Of a stretch of DNA of 64,000 bases, positions 29,249 through 37,383 are shown in pieces. The notes beneath the pieces were generated by a model. That model made no database searches. It worked only from the letters and a program-made list of their open reading frames with translations, and was not told the DNA's origin. The first letter of the stretch is position 1, and every line of letters begins with the position of its first letter. Both the position numbers and the translations under genes were made by a program. The stretch covers positions 1-64,000 of the forward strand of contig CADARP010000013.1 in assembly GCA_902790325.1 (NCBI GenBank), given 5' to 3'. This DNA comes from Oscillospiraceae bacterium. Lineage in GTDB: Bacteria > Bacillota > Clostridia > Oscillospirales > Acutalibacteraceae.

Positions 29249-31072
29249 ATGGATCCCATTAAGGTCGATTTTTCCGGCAAAGGCTCCGACCGCAGCAAGG
29301 AGATCGTCATCCCGCCCGAAAAGGCGGCGCTCAAGATCGTCCTGTCCGTCGTTTTCGCGCTGCTGACCGGCGCGGTCGCGTATTATTTCATGCTGCCGCC
29401 GCTGAATCCGAAAGCGATCGAATTCTATTACTTCATCGGCATCATCGTTATCGCGTTCGTTGTTTTTCTGGCGCTGCTGTCCGGCGCGTTCCGCCACTCG
29501 GAATATGTGCCGTACGTTAAGAAAAAGGCCGTTGTCCCCGGCATCCTGATCGCCGTTCTCGTGCTGGTCGTCGCTGTCGGGTATCTCGTGGGCTGTCCGT
29601 TTTTCCGCGCCAAGAGCTACAATCATCTGATGGATGTGCAGGAAAAGCGCGTATTCAGTACCGACATCGAGGAGCCGAATTTTGAGGAGATTCCCAAGCT
29701 GGACGAGACTTCGTCCGCCAAGATCGCGGACAAATCCCTCAGTGATCTGGCAAAGCTCGGCCTGCAGGGTCAGTACGGCGTCTATAACGGCACGGCAGCT
29801 TCCTCCAATTTCCCCCAGATCAACTACGAAGGCCGTCCAGTTCGTCTGGCCATGCTGCGGTATGCCAACATCATCAAGTGGTTCACCAACGCGGTCGTCA
29901 AAAAGGACGCGATCCCCGGCTACAGCATCATCGACACGGCGAATATCCGCCAGAAGAGCGCGTTCGATCAGCCGATCCGCTATTCTCTGGCAGATCACTT
30001 CGGCCGTCATGTCAAGCGTATCGTTCGTTTCAGCTATCCGACGTATCTGTTTGACGATCCTTCCTTTGAAATCGACGACACAAAGAAGCCCTACTGGATC
30101 ATTCCGCGCCTGGATAAGACCATCGGTTTGTTCGGCGGACGCGACGTTATCGGTATTGTGCTCGTGGACGCCGAAACCGGCGAATGCCGCGAGTATACCA
30201 TCGACGAGGTCAAAAACAGTGAAGCGCTTCGCTGGATCGACCGCGTGTATGCGGATGATCTGATCCTGGAACAGTTCAACTATTACGGTCTGTACCCGCA
30301 CGGTTTCTGGAACTCCCTGCTCGGTCAGGAAGACTGCATCAAGAGCACCGACGGCAGCAACTATATCGCGCAGGAAGACGACGTGTGGCTGTACACGGGC
30401 GTGACCTCCCTGACGTCCGACAGCTCTATCGTCGGTTTTGTGCTGATCAACCAGCGCACAAAGGAAGCGCGCTACTACGGCAATCTCCAGGGCGGTACGG
30501 AATATCAGGGACAGGAGGCCGCAAAGGGTCTTGCGCAGGCGGAAGGCTATTCGCCGACGTTCCCGCTGCTTCTCAACATCGGCGGCGAACCGACCTACTT
30601 CCTTTCGCTGAAGGATAACAACCAGACCGTGCAGCAATTCTCCATGGTCAATGTAGCGCAGGTCGATGAGATCAAGGTCAGAGGCACCAGCGTCTCCGCC
30701 TGTCTCGACAATTACCTCGCCGCGCTGAAAGCCGCGAACGTCAAGGTCGACTCCACGGTGGAGAATATCAACGTGCCCGAGGAGACCGATCCTGCCGAAG
30801 CGACGGATGAACCGGCGGCAGCACCGACGACCGATACGCCGTCCGTGGGTGGCAGCGCCGTGACGGGCGTCGTGACGGAGATCCGCTCGGCAGTCATCGG
30901 CGGCAACACCGTGTATTATCTGCGGCTCGAAGGCGACAGCGCGTTCTACGCCGTCAGCGCCGCGGAGAGCGAGCAGGCCGTCATCCTGAACAAGGGTGAC
31001 GCCATCCGCGCCGAAGCAAGCGGCTCCGGCAGTATCAAACAGATGACGAAACTCGAGATCGTCAACGGGTAA
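29249..31072 (+). CDS. Membrane protein with large extracytoplasmic domain
   Basis: A 607-residue protein. Three membrane segments lie at about 27-48, 60-80 and 96-117, preceded by a charged cytoplasmic start. Residues 125-510 form a large domain rich in aromatic residues, with YYGLYPHGFWNSLLGQEDC and a GGEPTYFLSLKDNNQ segment that I have seen only in uncharacterised Firmicute membrane proteins. A Glu/Thr/Pro/Ala linker (about 515-540) leads to a small C-terminal OB-like module (GVVTEIRSAVIGGNTVYYLR). It could be a cell-envelope or transport accessory protein; no function is claimed. It has a strong ribosome site and its own terminator. Confidence 0.7.
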   Translation: MDPIKVDFSGKGSDRSKEIVIPPEKAALKIVLSVVFALLTGAVAYYFMLPPLNPKAIEFYYFIGIIVIAFVVFLALLSGAFRHSEYVPYVKKKAVVPGILIAVLVLVVAVGYLVGCPFFRAKSYNHLMDVQEKRVFSTDIEEPNFEEIPKLDETSSAKIADKSLSDLAKLGLQGQYGVYNGTAASSNFPQINYEGRPVRLAMLRYANIIKWFTNAVVKKDAIPGYSIIDTANIRQKSAFDQPIRYSLADHFGRHVKRIVRFSYPTYLFDDPSFEIDDTKKPYWIIPRLDKTIGLFGGRDVIGIVLVDAETGECREYTIDEVKNSEALRWIDRVYADDLILEQFNYYGLYPHGFWNSLLGQEDCIKSTDGSNYIAQEDDVWLYTGVTSLTSDSSIVGFVLINQRTKEARYYGNLQGGTEYQGQEAAKGLAQAEGYSPTFPLLLNIGGEPTYFLSLKDNNQTVQQFSMVNVAQVDEIKVRGTSVSACLDNYLAALKAANVKVDSTVENINVPEETDPAEATDEPAAAPTTDTPSVGGSAVTGVVTEIRSAVIGGNTVYYLRLEGDSAFYAVSAAESEQAVILNKGDAIRAEASGSGSIKQMTKLEIVNG

Positions 31073-31091
31073 ACCGCAAAGCGTATATTTT

Positions 31092-31136
31092 CAGCGGCAG
31101 TTTCCAAAACCGGAAACTGCCGCTGTTTTTTTTACT
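31092..31136 (+). terminator. Terminator after the membrane-protein gene
   Basis: CAGCGGCAGTTTCC / GGAAACTGCCGCTG perfect 14-bp stem with an 8-T run. Confidence 0.95.
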
Positions 31137-31174
31137 AATTGTTTTTACTAATATATTTACCCATAAGGCCGTCG

Positions 31175-31531
31175 TTATTTATGGCGGAATATGTTCGGTA
31201 CGGTAAAGCTGACGATCACCTGTCCGTCGTCTCCTTCTATGGAAAAAGCGGAGGCGTATTGCAGGACACGGCCGAACTCCGCAATCTGATCGCCGGAAAG
31301 TGCAACGAACGGAAAGAAAGCAGTAAAACCGCCGTGTTCCGCCCGTGGGTCGAGACGAAGCGGTTCGATGTATCCGCCGAGATCCTGTCCGACTATTCTT
31401 TTGAAGAATGAGAGAAGCTCCAGAAACTTGTCCATCTGCGGTATGTTGACAACATAATCCTCGGGGTTTCTGGATTCGATGCAGTCGAGATACTGCTTCC
31501 ATAAGTTGCTGATAAAATCGTTCTTGTTCAT
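31175..31531 (-). CDS. Small conserved-type protein of unknown function, last of a three-gene minus-strand group
   Basis: A 118-residue soluble protein. It has an N-terminal helix pair (NLWKQYLDCIESRNPEDYV) and a C-terminal alpha/beta part with EPLRLDPRAEHGGFTAFFPF and ending VTVPNIF. I recognise this pattern from anonymous clostridial proteins but know no function. ATG 31531 is chosen because AAGGAG lies 9 bp upstream; an in-frame ATG at 31585 with GAAAGGAAGG upstream gives a basic 18-residue extension and could also be used. The gene follows the 59-residue gene closely and is probably co-transcribed with it. Confidence 0.6.
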   Translation of the reverse strand: MNKNDFISNLWKQYLDCIESRNPEDYVVNIPQMDKFLELLSFFKRIVGQDLGGYIEPLRLDPRAEHGGFTAFFPFVALSGDQIAEFGRVLQYASAFSIEGDDGQVIVSFTVPNIFRHK

Positions 31532-31587
31532 ATTGTTGTTCTCCTTCTTTTGATTTGTTTGTTTTACCCGGATCTGTTTGCGCATGG

Positions 31588-31767
31588 TTAATCCTTCCTT
31601 TCATAATCTTTTTTCAAGGCGTCCCATATCGCGGCGGCGCCGGTTTTCCTGATTTGGCTGCTTGTAAAAGATGTTGTTATGACAACAGGTTCTGTACTTA
31701 AACCCCGCATATAACAGCGATCTGCGAAAATCTCATAGTTGTCCTCTGCGTACTTTGCAAATCCCAT
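31588..31767 (-). CDS. 59-residue protein of unknown function
   Basis: Encoded from ATG 31767, 9 bp after a GGAGG site; a longer open frame to 31812 overlaps the previous gene and is unlikely. The peptide (starting MGFAKYAEDN, ending DYERKD) is mildly acidic at the front and charged at the end, with no signal, membrane segment or motif that I know. Its size and position in a tight run with a hydrophobic peptide gene and the 118-residue gene suggest a small functional cassette. Confidence 0.5.
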   Translation of the reverse strand: MGFAKYAEDNYEIFADRCYMRGLSTEPVVITTSFTSSQIRKTGAAAIWDALKKDYERKD

Positions 31768-31802
31768 TTTTGTTTTCCTCCTTTTTATTATGTCGGTTGA
31801 TT

Positions 31803-31925
31803 TCATGCCCATGTGATTGACGCGATGATCTGTGCCAAGAGCCCAAGCGGTTCCGAAACAGCCGCTAACGCGGATGTTACAATGAAAGATAATAAACCGA
31901 AAGGCGCTTTGCTGTTTTTTGACAT
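31803..31925 (-). CDS. 40-residue hydrophobic peptide
   Basis: Reads MSKNSKAPFGLL, then a membrane-length hydrophobic stretch interrupted by SEP, ending IIASITWA. The start follows a near-perfect GGAAAGGAGGT site 7 bp upstream, stronger than most genes here, which argues it is truly translated. It could be a membrane peptide such as a toxin, bacteriocin-like factor or regulator; nothing in the sequence decides. It is first in the minus-strand group and is preceded by the repeat field. A possible -10 (TATAAT near 31996-32001) has no good -35. Confidence 0.5.
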   Translation of the reverse strand: MSKNSKAPFGLLSFIVTSALAAVSEPLGLLAQIIASITWA

Positions 31926-31989
31926 GCTTTTTTACCTCCTTTCCTTTGACGTCCGTATGGTGTGGGTGTTCGGTGTGACGCTTCCCGTC

Positions 31990-32215
31990 CGTGATTATAT
32001 AGGCGGACTGTACGGGTACGGCTTGCCGTGGCCTGTTCCGTACCTATATGCCGGCTGTTCGTATACGGCCTCGGCCTCTGGCCCTCCGTCCGTATAGGCC
32101 GGTGTATGCCCTCGGCCGCTGGCTGGCCGTCCGTCCGTATAGGCCGGTGGTCGCCCTCGGCCGCTGGCCGCTGGCTGGCCGTCCGTATAGACGGCCTCTG
32201 CTTGATCTACCTATA
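31990..32215. repeat. Degenerate GC-rich repeats around CCGTATAG
   Basis: No gene. CCGTATAGGCCGGTG occurs twice, CCGTATAGACGGCC once, and related CCTATATGCCGGC and GTATACGGCC forms once each. They alternate with CCTCGGCCGCTGGCTGGCC units about 50 bp apart. The block is almost all G/C and can form many alternative stems. Confidence 0.7.
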
Positions 32216-32297
32216 TAGCGTAGTAGACCGTTACGGGCTGCTGCATCTGCTGCTGTGCGTGCTAACAGTACGCCGGCTGAAGTCGTCCCTATAGGCT

Positions 32298-32768
32298 GGC
32301 AGACCACCTTCGGCCGGGGCCGTGGTCCGTATATAGAGAGACGCCGTTCGAGTTACGTGACAGACACACAAACCCGAACGGCTGCGCCGTCGGCGAACGC
32401 GAAACGCTCGCCTAAAAACATAGCCGTCCGAGTTGTTCCGACGGACGGACAAACCCGAACGGCTACGCCGTCGACGAACGCGAAACGCTCGCCTAAAAAC
32501 ATAGCCGTCCGAGTTGTTCCGACGGACGGACAAACCCGAACGGCTACGCCGTCGGCGAACGCGAAACACTCGCCTAAAAACATAGCCGTTCAAGTTGTGT
32601 TACAGACACACAAACCCGAACGGCTACGCCGTCGGCGAACGCGAAACGCCGTTCAAGTTGTGTTACAGACACACAAACCCGAACGGCTACGCCGTCGGCG
32701 AACGCGAAACGCTCGCCCTAAAAACATAGCCGAACGAGTTGTGTGACACACGGACACGGTGGTCTGCC
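32298..32768. repeat. Inverted-repeat frame around the tandem array
   Basis: GGCAGACCACC at 32298-32308 and its exact complement GGTGGTCTGCC at 32758-32768 bracket the 81-bp tandem array. Outside them, similar AGGCTG motifs also match. This suggests that the array and its ends form one unit. Confidence 0.6.
32345..32753. repeat. Hairpin-rich tandem array, 81-bp unit, five copies
   Basis: Units begin at 32368, 32449, 32530, 32610 and 32673; spacings are 81, 81, 80 and 63 bp. Each unit has ACGGC-TAC-GCCGT and GGCGA...GCG-AAA-CGC...TCGCC hairpins, joined by a variable third stem. In some junctions that stem is CCGTCCG/CGGACGG, in others CCGTTC/GAACGG or TTGTGT/ACACAA, so arms change together. 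Because 81 is divisible by 3, Arg-rich repeats appear open on both strands; these are not believed to be genes. It is not a CRISPR array: there are no unique spacers. Confidence 0.85.
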
Positions 32769-32986
32769 GTAGGCTGCTGCCCGTATAGACCGCCTGCCCC
32801 GTGACGGGTGCCGCCACTGGACGCTGAAACAGAGAAAAACTGTTTTTATGTTTCCGATTTGCACATTTGCAATCTGACATCTAAAAATCTAATGTCATAC
32901 TTGCCAGAAATTTTCACTTGTATTTCTTTGCGCGGCGCACACAATAACCGTGCAAACGCAATTGACGCGCAAAGGAGTGAAACGAA

Positions 32987-33184
32987 ATGGCTAAGAGCGG
33001 CAACAACAACGTCGTCCCCGAAGCAAGAGAGGCGCTGGATCGCTTCAAGATGGAAGCGGCGAACGAAGTCGGCGTGAATCTCAAGCAGGGCTACAACGGC
33101 AACCTCACCTCTAAGGAGGCAGGTTCCGTCGGCGGTCAGATGGTCAAGAAGATGATCGAGGCGTACGAAAAGGGCATGAAATAA
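32987..33184 (+). CDS. Alpha/beta-type small acid-soluble spore protein
   Basis: A 65-residue protein with the SASP signatures: EAREALDRFKMEAANEVGV, where the germination protease site lies, and SKEAGSVGGQMVKKMIEAYE. These proteins coat forespore DNA, put it in an A-like form and protect it from UV and heat, then are degraded at germination by GPR. The ribosome site AAAGGAGTG is strong. A sigma-G promoter is expected but I could not place it confidently in the 150 bp upstream. Its presence is the best evidence that this organism sporulates. Confidence 0.95.
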   Translation: MAKSGNNNVVPEAREALDRFKMEAANEVGVNLKQGYNGNLTSKEAGSVGGQMVKKMIEAYEKGMK

Positions 33185-33202
33185 CTTTTTCCCTTTTTCG
33201 GA

Positions 33203-33231
33203 GAGTCCGGTGATCCCGGGCTCTTTTTTTT
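33203..33231 (+). terminator. Terminator after the SASP gene
   Basis: GAGTCCGG ... CCCGGGCTC hairpin with an 8-T run. Confidence 0.85.
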
Positions 33232-33339
33232 GCTTTTTTTACCTCAAAAAGATTTCGGAAAAAAACTTGCATTTCTGCATAGAATATTGTATAATGATTG
33301 AAACTGAAATAGTTTCGGAAACAGAGCGATGCTTTATTT

Positions 33340-33457
33340 GGGTCATGTGGCGTGTGGGTCCTGTGCGACGGGGCGCTGCGAACCATGTCAGGCGGGGAAC
33401 CGAGCAGCATTAAGCGGTTTGCACCGTGCGCCACAGTCCGCCTACCGCCATATGACC
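33340..33457 (+). ncRNA. ffs: Signal recognition particle RNA (4.5S / small SRP type)
   Basis: About 118 nt. The conserved core reads GTCAGGCGGGGAACCGAGCAGC: helix 8 with a GGAA tetraloop capped by CGG/CCG and the symmetric and asymmetric internal loops that bind Ffh. The ends pair over 12 bp (GGTCATGTGGCG with CGCCATATGACC). The gene lies 50 bp upstream of dnaX, the same neighbourhood as scr in Bacillus. It is the RNA of the small, Alu-less bacterial SRP, shorter than Bacillus scRNA. Confidence 0.9.
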
Positions 33458-33506
33458 GAGAGAAAGAACGTCTCTGTTTTCTTTTATTTCTAAGGAGGGG
33501 AACAGG

Positions 33507-35093
33507 ATGTACCGTGCGCTGTACAGAAAATGGCGTCCCACCGTTTTCAGTGACGTGTCCGGTCAGCCGCATGTGACCGAAACGCTCATGCATGAGGTTG
33601 AGACCGGAAAGCTCTCGCACGCGTATCTGTTCACCGGGTCACGCGGTACAGGCAAAACGACCTGCGCTAAAATTCTGGCCAAGGCTGTCAACTGCCTGCA
33701 TCCCGTGGGCGGAAATCCCTGCTGTGAATGTGAGATCTGCCGCGGCATCGACGACGGCTCTGTGCTTGACGTGATCGAGATCGACGCTGCAAGCAACAAC
33801 GGCGTCGACAACATCCGCGATCTGCGCGAAGAAGCTAACTTCACGCCTGTCCGAGCGAAGTACCGCGTCTATATCATCGACGAAGTGCATATGCTGTCGA
33901 TCGGCGCATTTAATGCGCTGTTGAAAATATTGGAGGAACCGCCGTCCTACGTGCTCTTCATCCTCGCGACGACGGAAGTACACAAACTCCCGTCTACAAT
34001 CCTGTCCCGCTGTCAGCGCTTCGATTTCCACCATATTCCGCCCGAAAGCATCGCCGAACGGCTGCAGTATGTTGCCTCACAGGAAAAGATCGACCTGACG
34101 GACGAAGCAGCCGTTATGATCGCACGATATGCGGATGGTGCATTGCGCGACGCGCTGTCCCTTTTGGACCGCTGCAGCGCCAAGGGTGAAACCATCACGC
34201 CGGACGTCGTAAGCGCCTGCGCCGGAATTGCCGGAAAAACGTATCTGTTTCAGATGGCGGACTGCATTGCGTCGCACAATGCCGCGGATGCGCTGCGGCT
34301 TATCGGCGATCTGCACGCGGCGTCCTGCAATATGGAGCGCCTGTGCGTAGAACTGACAGAACATTTCCGCAATCTGATGGTCACGAAGGTCGTGCGCGAT
34401 CCGCAGAATCTGATCATCTGTTCCAAAGAAGATATGGAATCCTACCGCAAACAGTGCGGTGCGTTTACATTGGAAACGATATTGCATATCCTGACCGTTT
34501 TAGGCGATACGACCGCAAACCTCAAGCGCGGATTGGATCGCAAGATCGAAACGGAAATGGCTGTGCTGCGGCTGTGTACGCCGTCGCTGTCGACCGATCC
34601 GGACGCAATCCTGCGCCGTGTGGCCGAATTGGAACGCAAACTCGCATCCGGAACCGTATCGATCCAAAATGCGGTGGAAACATCTGCGCCGATAATTGAA
34701 GAAAAACAGGAACAAGTCGCGCAAACACAACCGCAAATACCGCAGACAGCAGACGTTCCGGCCGAACAAGCGCAGCAGACAACTTCCGCACTGTTCAGAC
34801 TTTGGCCGGAAGTTTTGCTCATTTTAAAAGAAACAAGCAAACCGATTTCCGGTCTTTTGGTCGGTTCGACAGCATATGTATCGGACAACACGCTGCGCAT
34901 AAAATCAAACAACGCGGCAATCGCACAGTTTCTTGCACTTCCGCTTTATGCCGGTGCGATCCAGAGCGCCGTCGAAAAAGTCAGCGGAAAGAAAATGCAC
35001 ATCGAGATGTATGATACGCACACAGAAGAAAAAAAGACAGATCCGCTTGAAAATCTGATTCGTAAAATCGACACATTACAACAAAGAAAGTGA
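33507..35093 (+). CDS. dnaX: DNA polymerase III subunit gamma/tau
   Basis: A 528-residue clamp-loader ATPase. Walker A GSRGTGKTT is at about 44-52, the zinc module has four Cys (67-84 region, CCECEIC), Walker B is DEVHML, and the SRC arginine finger follows (ILSRCQRF). Domain III is complete, then a Gln/Thr-rich linker (about 390-430) and a C-terminal tau-like domain. No programmed-frameshift slippery site is evident; Firmicutes generally make only tau. With gamma/tau, delta and delta' it loads the DnaN clamp. The start follows AAGGAGGGG. Confidence 0.97.
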   Translation: MYRALYRKWRPTVFSDVSGQPHVTETLMHEVETGKLSHAYLFTGSRGTGKTTCAKILAKAVNCLHPVGGNPCCECEICRGIDDGSVLDVIEIDAASNNGVDNIRDLREEANFTPVRAKYRVYIIDEVHMLSIGAFNALLKILEEPPSYVLFILATTEVHKLPSTILSRCQRFDFHHIPPESIAERLQYVASQEKIDLTDEAAVMIARYADGALRDALSLLDRCSAKGETITPDVVSACAGIAGKTYLFQMADCIASHNAADALRLIGDLHAASCNMERLCVELTEHFRNLMVTKVVRDPQNLIICSKEDMESYRKQCGAFTLETILHILTVLGDTTANLKRGLDRKIETEMAVLRLCTPSLSTDPDAILRRVAELERKLASGTVSIQNAVETSAPIIEEKQEQVAQTQPQIPQTADVPAEQAQQTTSALFRLWPEVLLILKETSKPISGLLVGSTAYVSDNTLRIKSNNAAIAQFLALPLYAGAIQSAVEKVSGKKMHIEMYDTHTEEKKTDPLENLIRKIDTLQQRK

Positions 35094-35102
35094 AGGATGA
35101 CT

Positions 35103-35435
35103 ATGAAAGCAAGAATTCCCGGCGGCATGGATAAGGGCAGCATGATGAAACGCATTCAGCAAATGCAGGAAGATATGGAGCGCGTGCAGGCAGAAGTCGA
35201 AGCGTCTTCTTATTCCGCATCTGCGGGCGGCGGCGCGGTCGAGGCTGTTGTCAACGGAAAGCATGAAGTGCAGTCCATTCGTATCGATCCGGACGTGGTT
35301 GATCCCGACGATGTGGAAATGCTGCAGGATATGCTGATTGTTGCGGTCAACGAAGCAATCCGCAAGGCGACCGAAGCAATGGATAAAGGCATCGAATCCG
35401 CCAAGGGCGGTCTGTCCATCCCGGGGCTCATGTGA
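35103..35435 (+). CDS. ybaB: YbaB/EbfC nucleoid-associated protein
   Basis: A 110-residue protein of the YbaB/EbfC family. It starts [18 protein letters not shown] and has the diagnostic [23 protein letters not shown] segment near the middle. The family forms tweezer-like dimers that bind DNA. The second of two ATGs, 35103, was chosen because GAAGGATGACT gives it better spacing; ATG 35097 is possible. dnaX-ybaB-recR is a classic operon, and the stop overlaps the recR start by one base. Confidence 0.93.
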   Translation: MKARIPGGMDKGSMMKRIQQMQEDMERVQAEVEASSYSASAGGGAVEAVVNGKHEVQSIRIDPDVVDPDDVEMLQDMLIVAVNEAIRKATEAMDKGIESAKGGLSIPGLM

Positions 35436-36031
35436 TGAAAAAAGTCGTTCCGCTGCAAAACCTCATCAACCAATTCGAGCGTTTACCCGGTATCGGTCAC
35501 AAAACCGCGCAGCGCCTTGCGTTTCATGTTTTATCCATGAAAGAAGAGGACGTGCATGCGTTTGCCGACGCGCTGACAGAAGCGCACAGCAAAATCCACC
35601 GCTGTGAAAAATGCTGCGATCTGACAGACGAACAGTTTTGTCCGATCTGCGATGATCCCGCGCGCGACAGCAGCATAATCTGTGTCGTGGAGGATTCCCG
35701 CGACGTCATGGCATTTGAACGCACGCATGAATACAACGGCTTATACCATGTGCTGCACGGCGTGATTTCGCCGCTAAACGGCGTCGGTCCCGAAGATATT
35801 ACGATCAAAGAACTGCTCGCGCGTCTGAGTGATACGAACGTCAAAGAAATCATCATGGCGACCAATCCGACGGCGGAAGGCGAAGCGACCGCGATCTATA
35901 TTGCCAGACTGATCAAGCCCATGGGCGTTGACGTTTCCCGCCTGGCATACGGCGTTCCGGTCGGAGCCGACCTCGAATACGCGGATGAATTCACGCTGCT
36001 GAAAGCGATCGAAGGACGAAAAAAAATCTGA
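35435..36031 (+). CDS. recR: Recombination mediator RecR
   Basis: A 198-residue protein. The N-terminal HhH region has [17 protein letters not shown]; the C4 zinc finger is [16 protein letters not shown]; a Toprim domain follows ([12 protein letters not shown]), and then the C-terminal [14 protein letters not shown] Walker-B-like stretch. RecR forms a ring clamp with RecO/RecF for RecA loading at gaps. It is translationally coupled to ybaB. Directly after its stop comes the candidate origin region, where dnaA would usually be found in Firmicutes near dnaN. Confidence 0.97.
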   Translation: MKKVVPLQNLINQFERLPGIGHKTAQRLAFHVLSMKEEDVHAFADALTEAHSKIHRCEKCCDLTDEQFCPICDDPARDSSIICVVEDSRDVMAFERTHEYNGLYHVLHGVISPLNGVGPEDITIKELLARLSDTNVKEIIMATNPTAEGEATAIYIARLIKPMGVDVSRLAYGVPVGADLEYADEFTLLKAIEGRKKI

Positions 36032-36238
36032 TATTTTTTCCACAGTTTTTTTCACTTTTCACCGTCAATTTTTCACATTATCCTTTCACACTTTTTTCAC
36101 CTGTGAATTGTTAAAAATTTCTCCTGTTTTTTTCACGATCGTTTTTAGATCGGATCACTTTAATTTCAAGACCCTTCCGTGTTTTCCATATTTTTCACAT
36201 CCCCTACTACAACTACTAAAAATAATTATTATGTGTGT
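36032..36238. other. oriC: Candidate replication origin (oriC) upstream of dnaN
   Basis: A 207-bp AT-rich, strand-asymmetric region. One near-consensus DnaA box, TTTTCCACA (one mismatch), is at 36036-36044. TTTTTCAC-type motifs recur at about 36046, 36069, 36092, 36128 and 36191. The last, TTTTTCACA, is followed by CCCC and then CTACTACAACTACTA (36204-36218) and an AT-rich stretch. That order of DnaA box, GC-rich patch, triplets reading as DnaA-trios on the other strand, and AT tract matches the basal unwinding element of Bacillus oriC. Function is inferred from this and from the neighbours dnaN, recF and parS. Confidence 0.55.
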
Positions 36239-36272
36239 AGTATACGCACACATGCAGAACGGAGGAAACAGA

Positions 36273-37382
36273 ATGAAATTCATCTGCAGTACGTCCACTC
36301 TTTCGGCGGCGTGCCAGAGCGTACAGCGCGCCGTTTCCACAAAGACGTCTATTCCCGCGATCGAAGGTATTTTTATTAAAGCATTCGGGTCTGAATTGGT
36401 GCTCACCGGTTACGACCTGGAACTCGGCATCACGACGTCTGTTTCGGCACGCGTGGAAGAAAACGGCGGCATTGTTTTAAATGCGCGTGTTTTGTGCGAC
36501 ATCTTGCGCAAACTGCCTGATGATACGGTTTCCGTCGAGTCTGACGAGCGGCAGATGGCGATCATCCGCAGCGGAGATATGAAGTATTCTCTGATCGGAA
36601 TTTCGCCCGACGAATATCCGGAACTGCCGACCGTGACCGGTGGTTTTCCCATTGTTCTGCAGCAGGATATTTTGCGCGAAATGATCCGGCAGACAATTTT
36701 CTCCGTCGCTGTCAATGAAAACAAGGTTGTGCACACAGGCGTAAAATTTGAAATCGAAAACGGTGAAATCAAATTGATCGCTGTCGACGGTTTTCGTCTG
36801 GCCGTGCGAAAAGAATCCATTGATTATACGGGCGACGCGATTACTTTCATTGTTCCTGCAAAGACTCTGTCCGAGGTTGTCAAGTTGTTTTCCGGCGACG
36901 CGGACGCAACCGTTTCTATCGGCGTCGGAAAACGGCATATCGTATTTGAGGTCGGCGGTTTTACGGTTGTTTCCCGTTTGCTTGACGGTGAATTTTTAAA
37001 TTATCGGTCCGCCATTCCGAATCTCGTTTCCACAACAGTACGTGTGAGAACGCAGGCTTTGATCGACAGTATCGAACGTACATCTTTGATCATTACGGAT
37101 AAGATCAAAAGTCCGCTGCGGTGTAACTTTGAGGAAGATGAGATCCGCATTTCCAGTACGACTTCTCTCGGCAGTGCGAATGACAAAGTTCCTGCGCAAA
37201 TCACGGGTGCGCCTGTTGAGATCGGTTTCAACAATCGTTTTCTTTTGGAGGCTCTGCGTGTGTGTGACACGGACGAAGTTTATTTGCAGCTCAACGGTTC
37301 CGTCGCACCGATTCTGATCGTTCCTCCGCAGGGCGACAGTTTTCTGTTTTTGATTTTGCCCGTGCGGCTGAAGGCGGAATAA
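36273..37382 (+). CDS. dnaN: DNA polymerase III beta subunit (sliding clamp)
   Basis: A 369-residue protein of normal length with three similar clamp domains. Typical motifs are VSTKTSIPAIEGIFIKA near the start, ELVLTGYDLELGI, and the C-terminal PVRLKAE ending, a variant of the usual M(P)xR ending. It encircles DNA and tethers the replicase. ATG 36273 follows CGGAGGAAAC; the longer open frame to 36108 runs into the AT-rich region and is not used. It heads the dnaN-yaaA-recF-remB run. Confidence 0.97.
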   Translation: MKFICSTSTLSAACQSVQRAVSTKTSIPAIEGIFIKAFGSELVLTGYDLELGITTSVSARVEENGGIVLNARVLCDILRKLPDDTVSVESDERQMAIIRSGDMKYSLIGISPDEYPELPTVTGGFPIVLQQDILREMIRQTIFSVAVNENKVVHTGVKFEIENGEIKLIAVDGFRLAVRKESIDYTGDAITFIVPAKTLSEVVKLFSGDADATVSIGVGKRHIVFEVGGFTVVSRLLDGEFLNYRSAIPNLVSTTVRVRTQALIDSIERTSLIITDKIKSPLRCNFEEDEIRISSTTSLGSANDKVPAQITGAPVEIGFNNRFLLEALRVCDTDEVYLQLNGSVAPILIVPPQGDSFLFLILPVRLKAE

Positions 37383-37383
37383 T

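Noticed and set aside
32231-32746. Long Arg-rich open frames on both strands across the tandem array
   Set aside because: They exist because the 81-bp repeat is a multiple of three; no ribosome sites, extreme Arg content, and both strands are open at once.
32345-32753. CRISPR array
   Set aside because: Repeats are adjacent with no unique spacers, and there are no cas genes.
33340-33457. A short protein-coding frame upstream of dnaX
   Set aside because: The sequence folds perfectly as SRP RNA.
33507-35093. Programmed frameshift in dnaX
   Set aside because: No A-rich slippery heptamer with a following stem was seen near the end of domain III.
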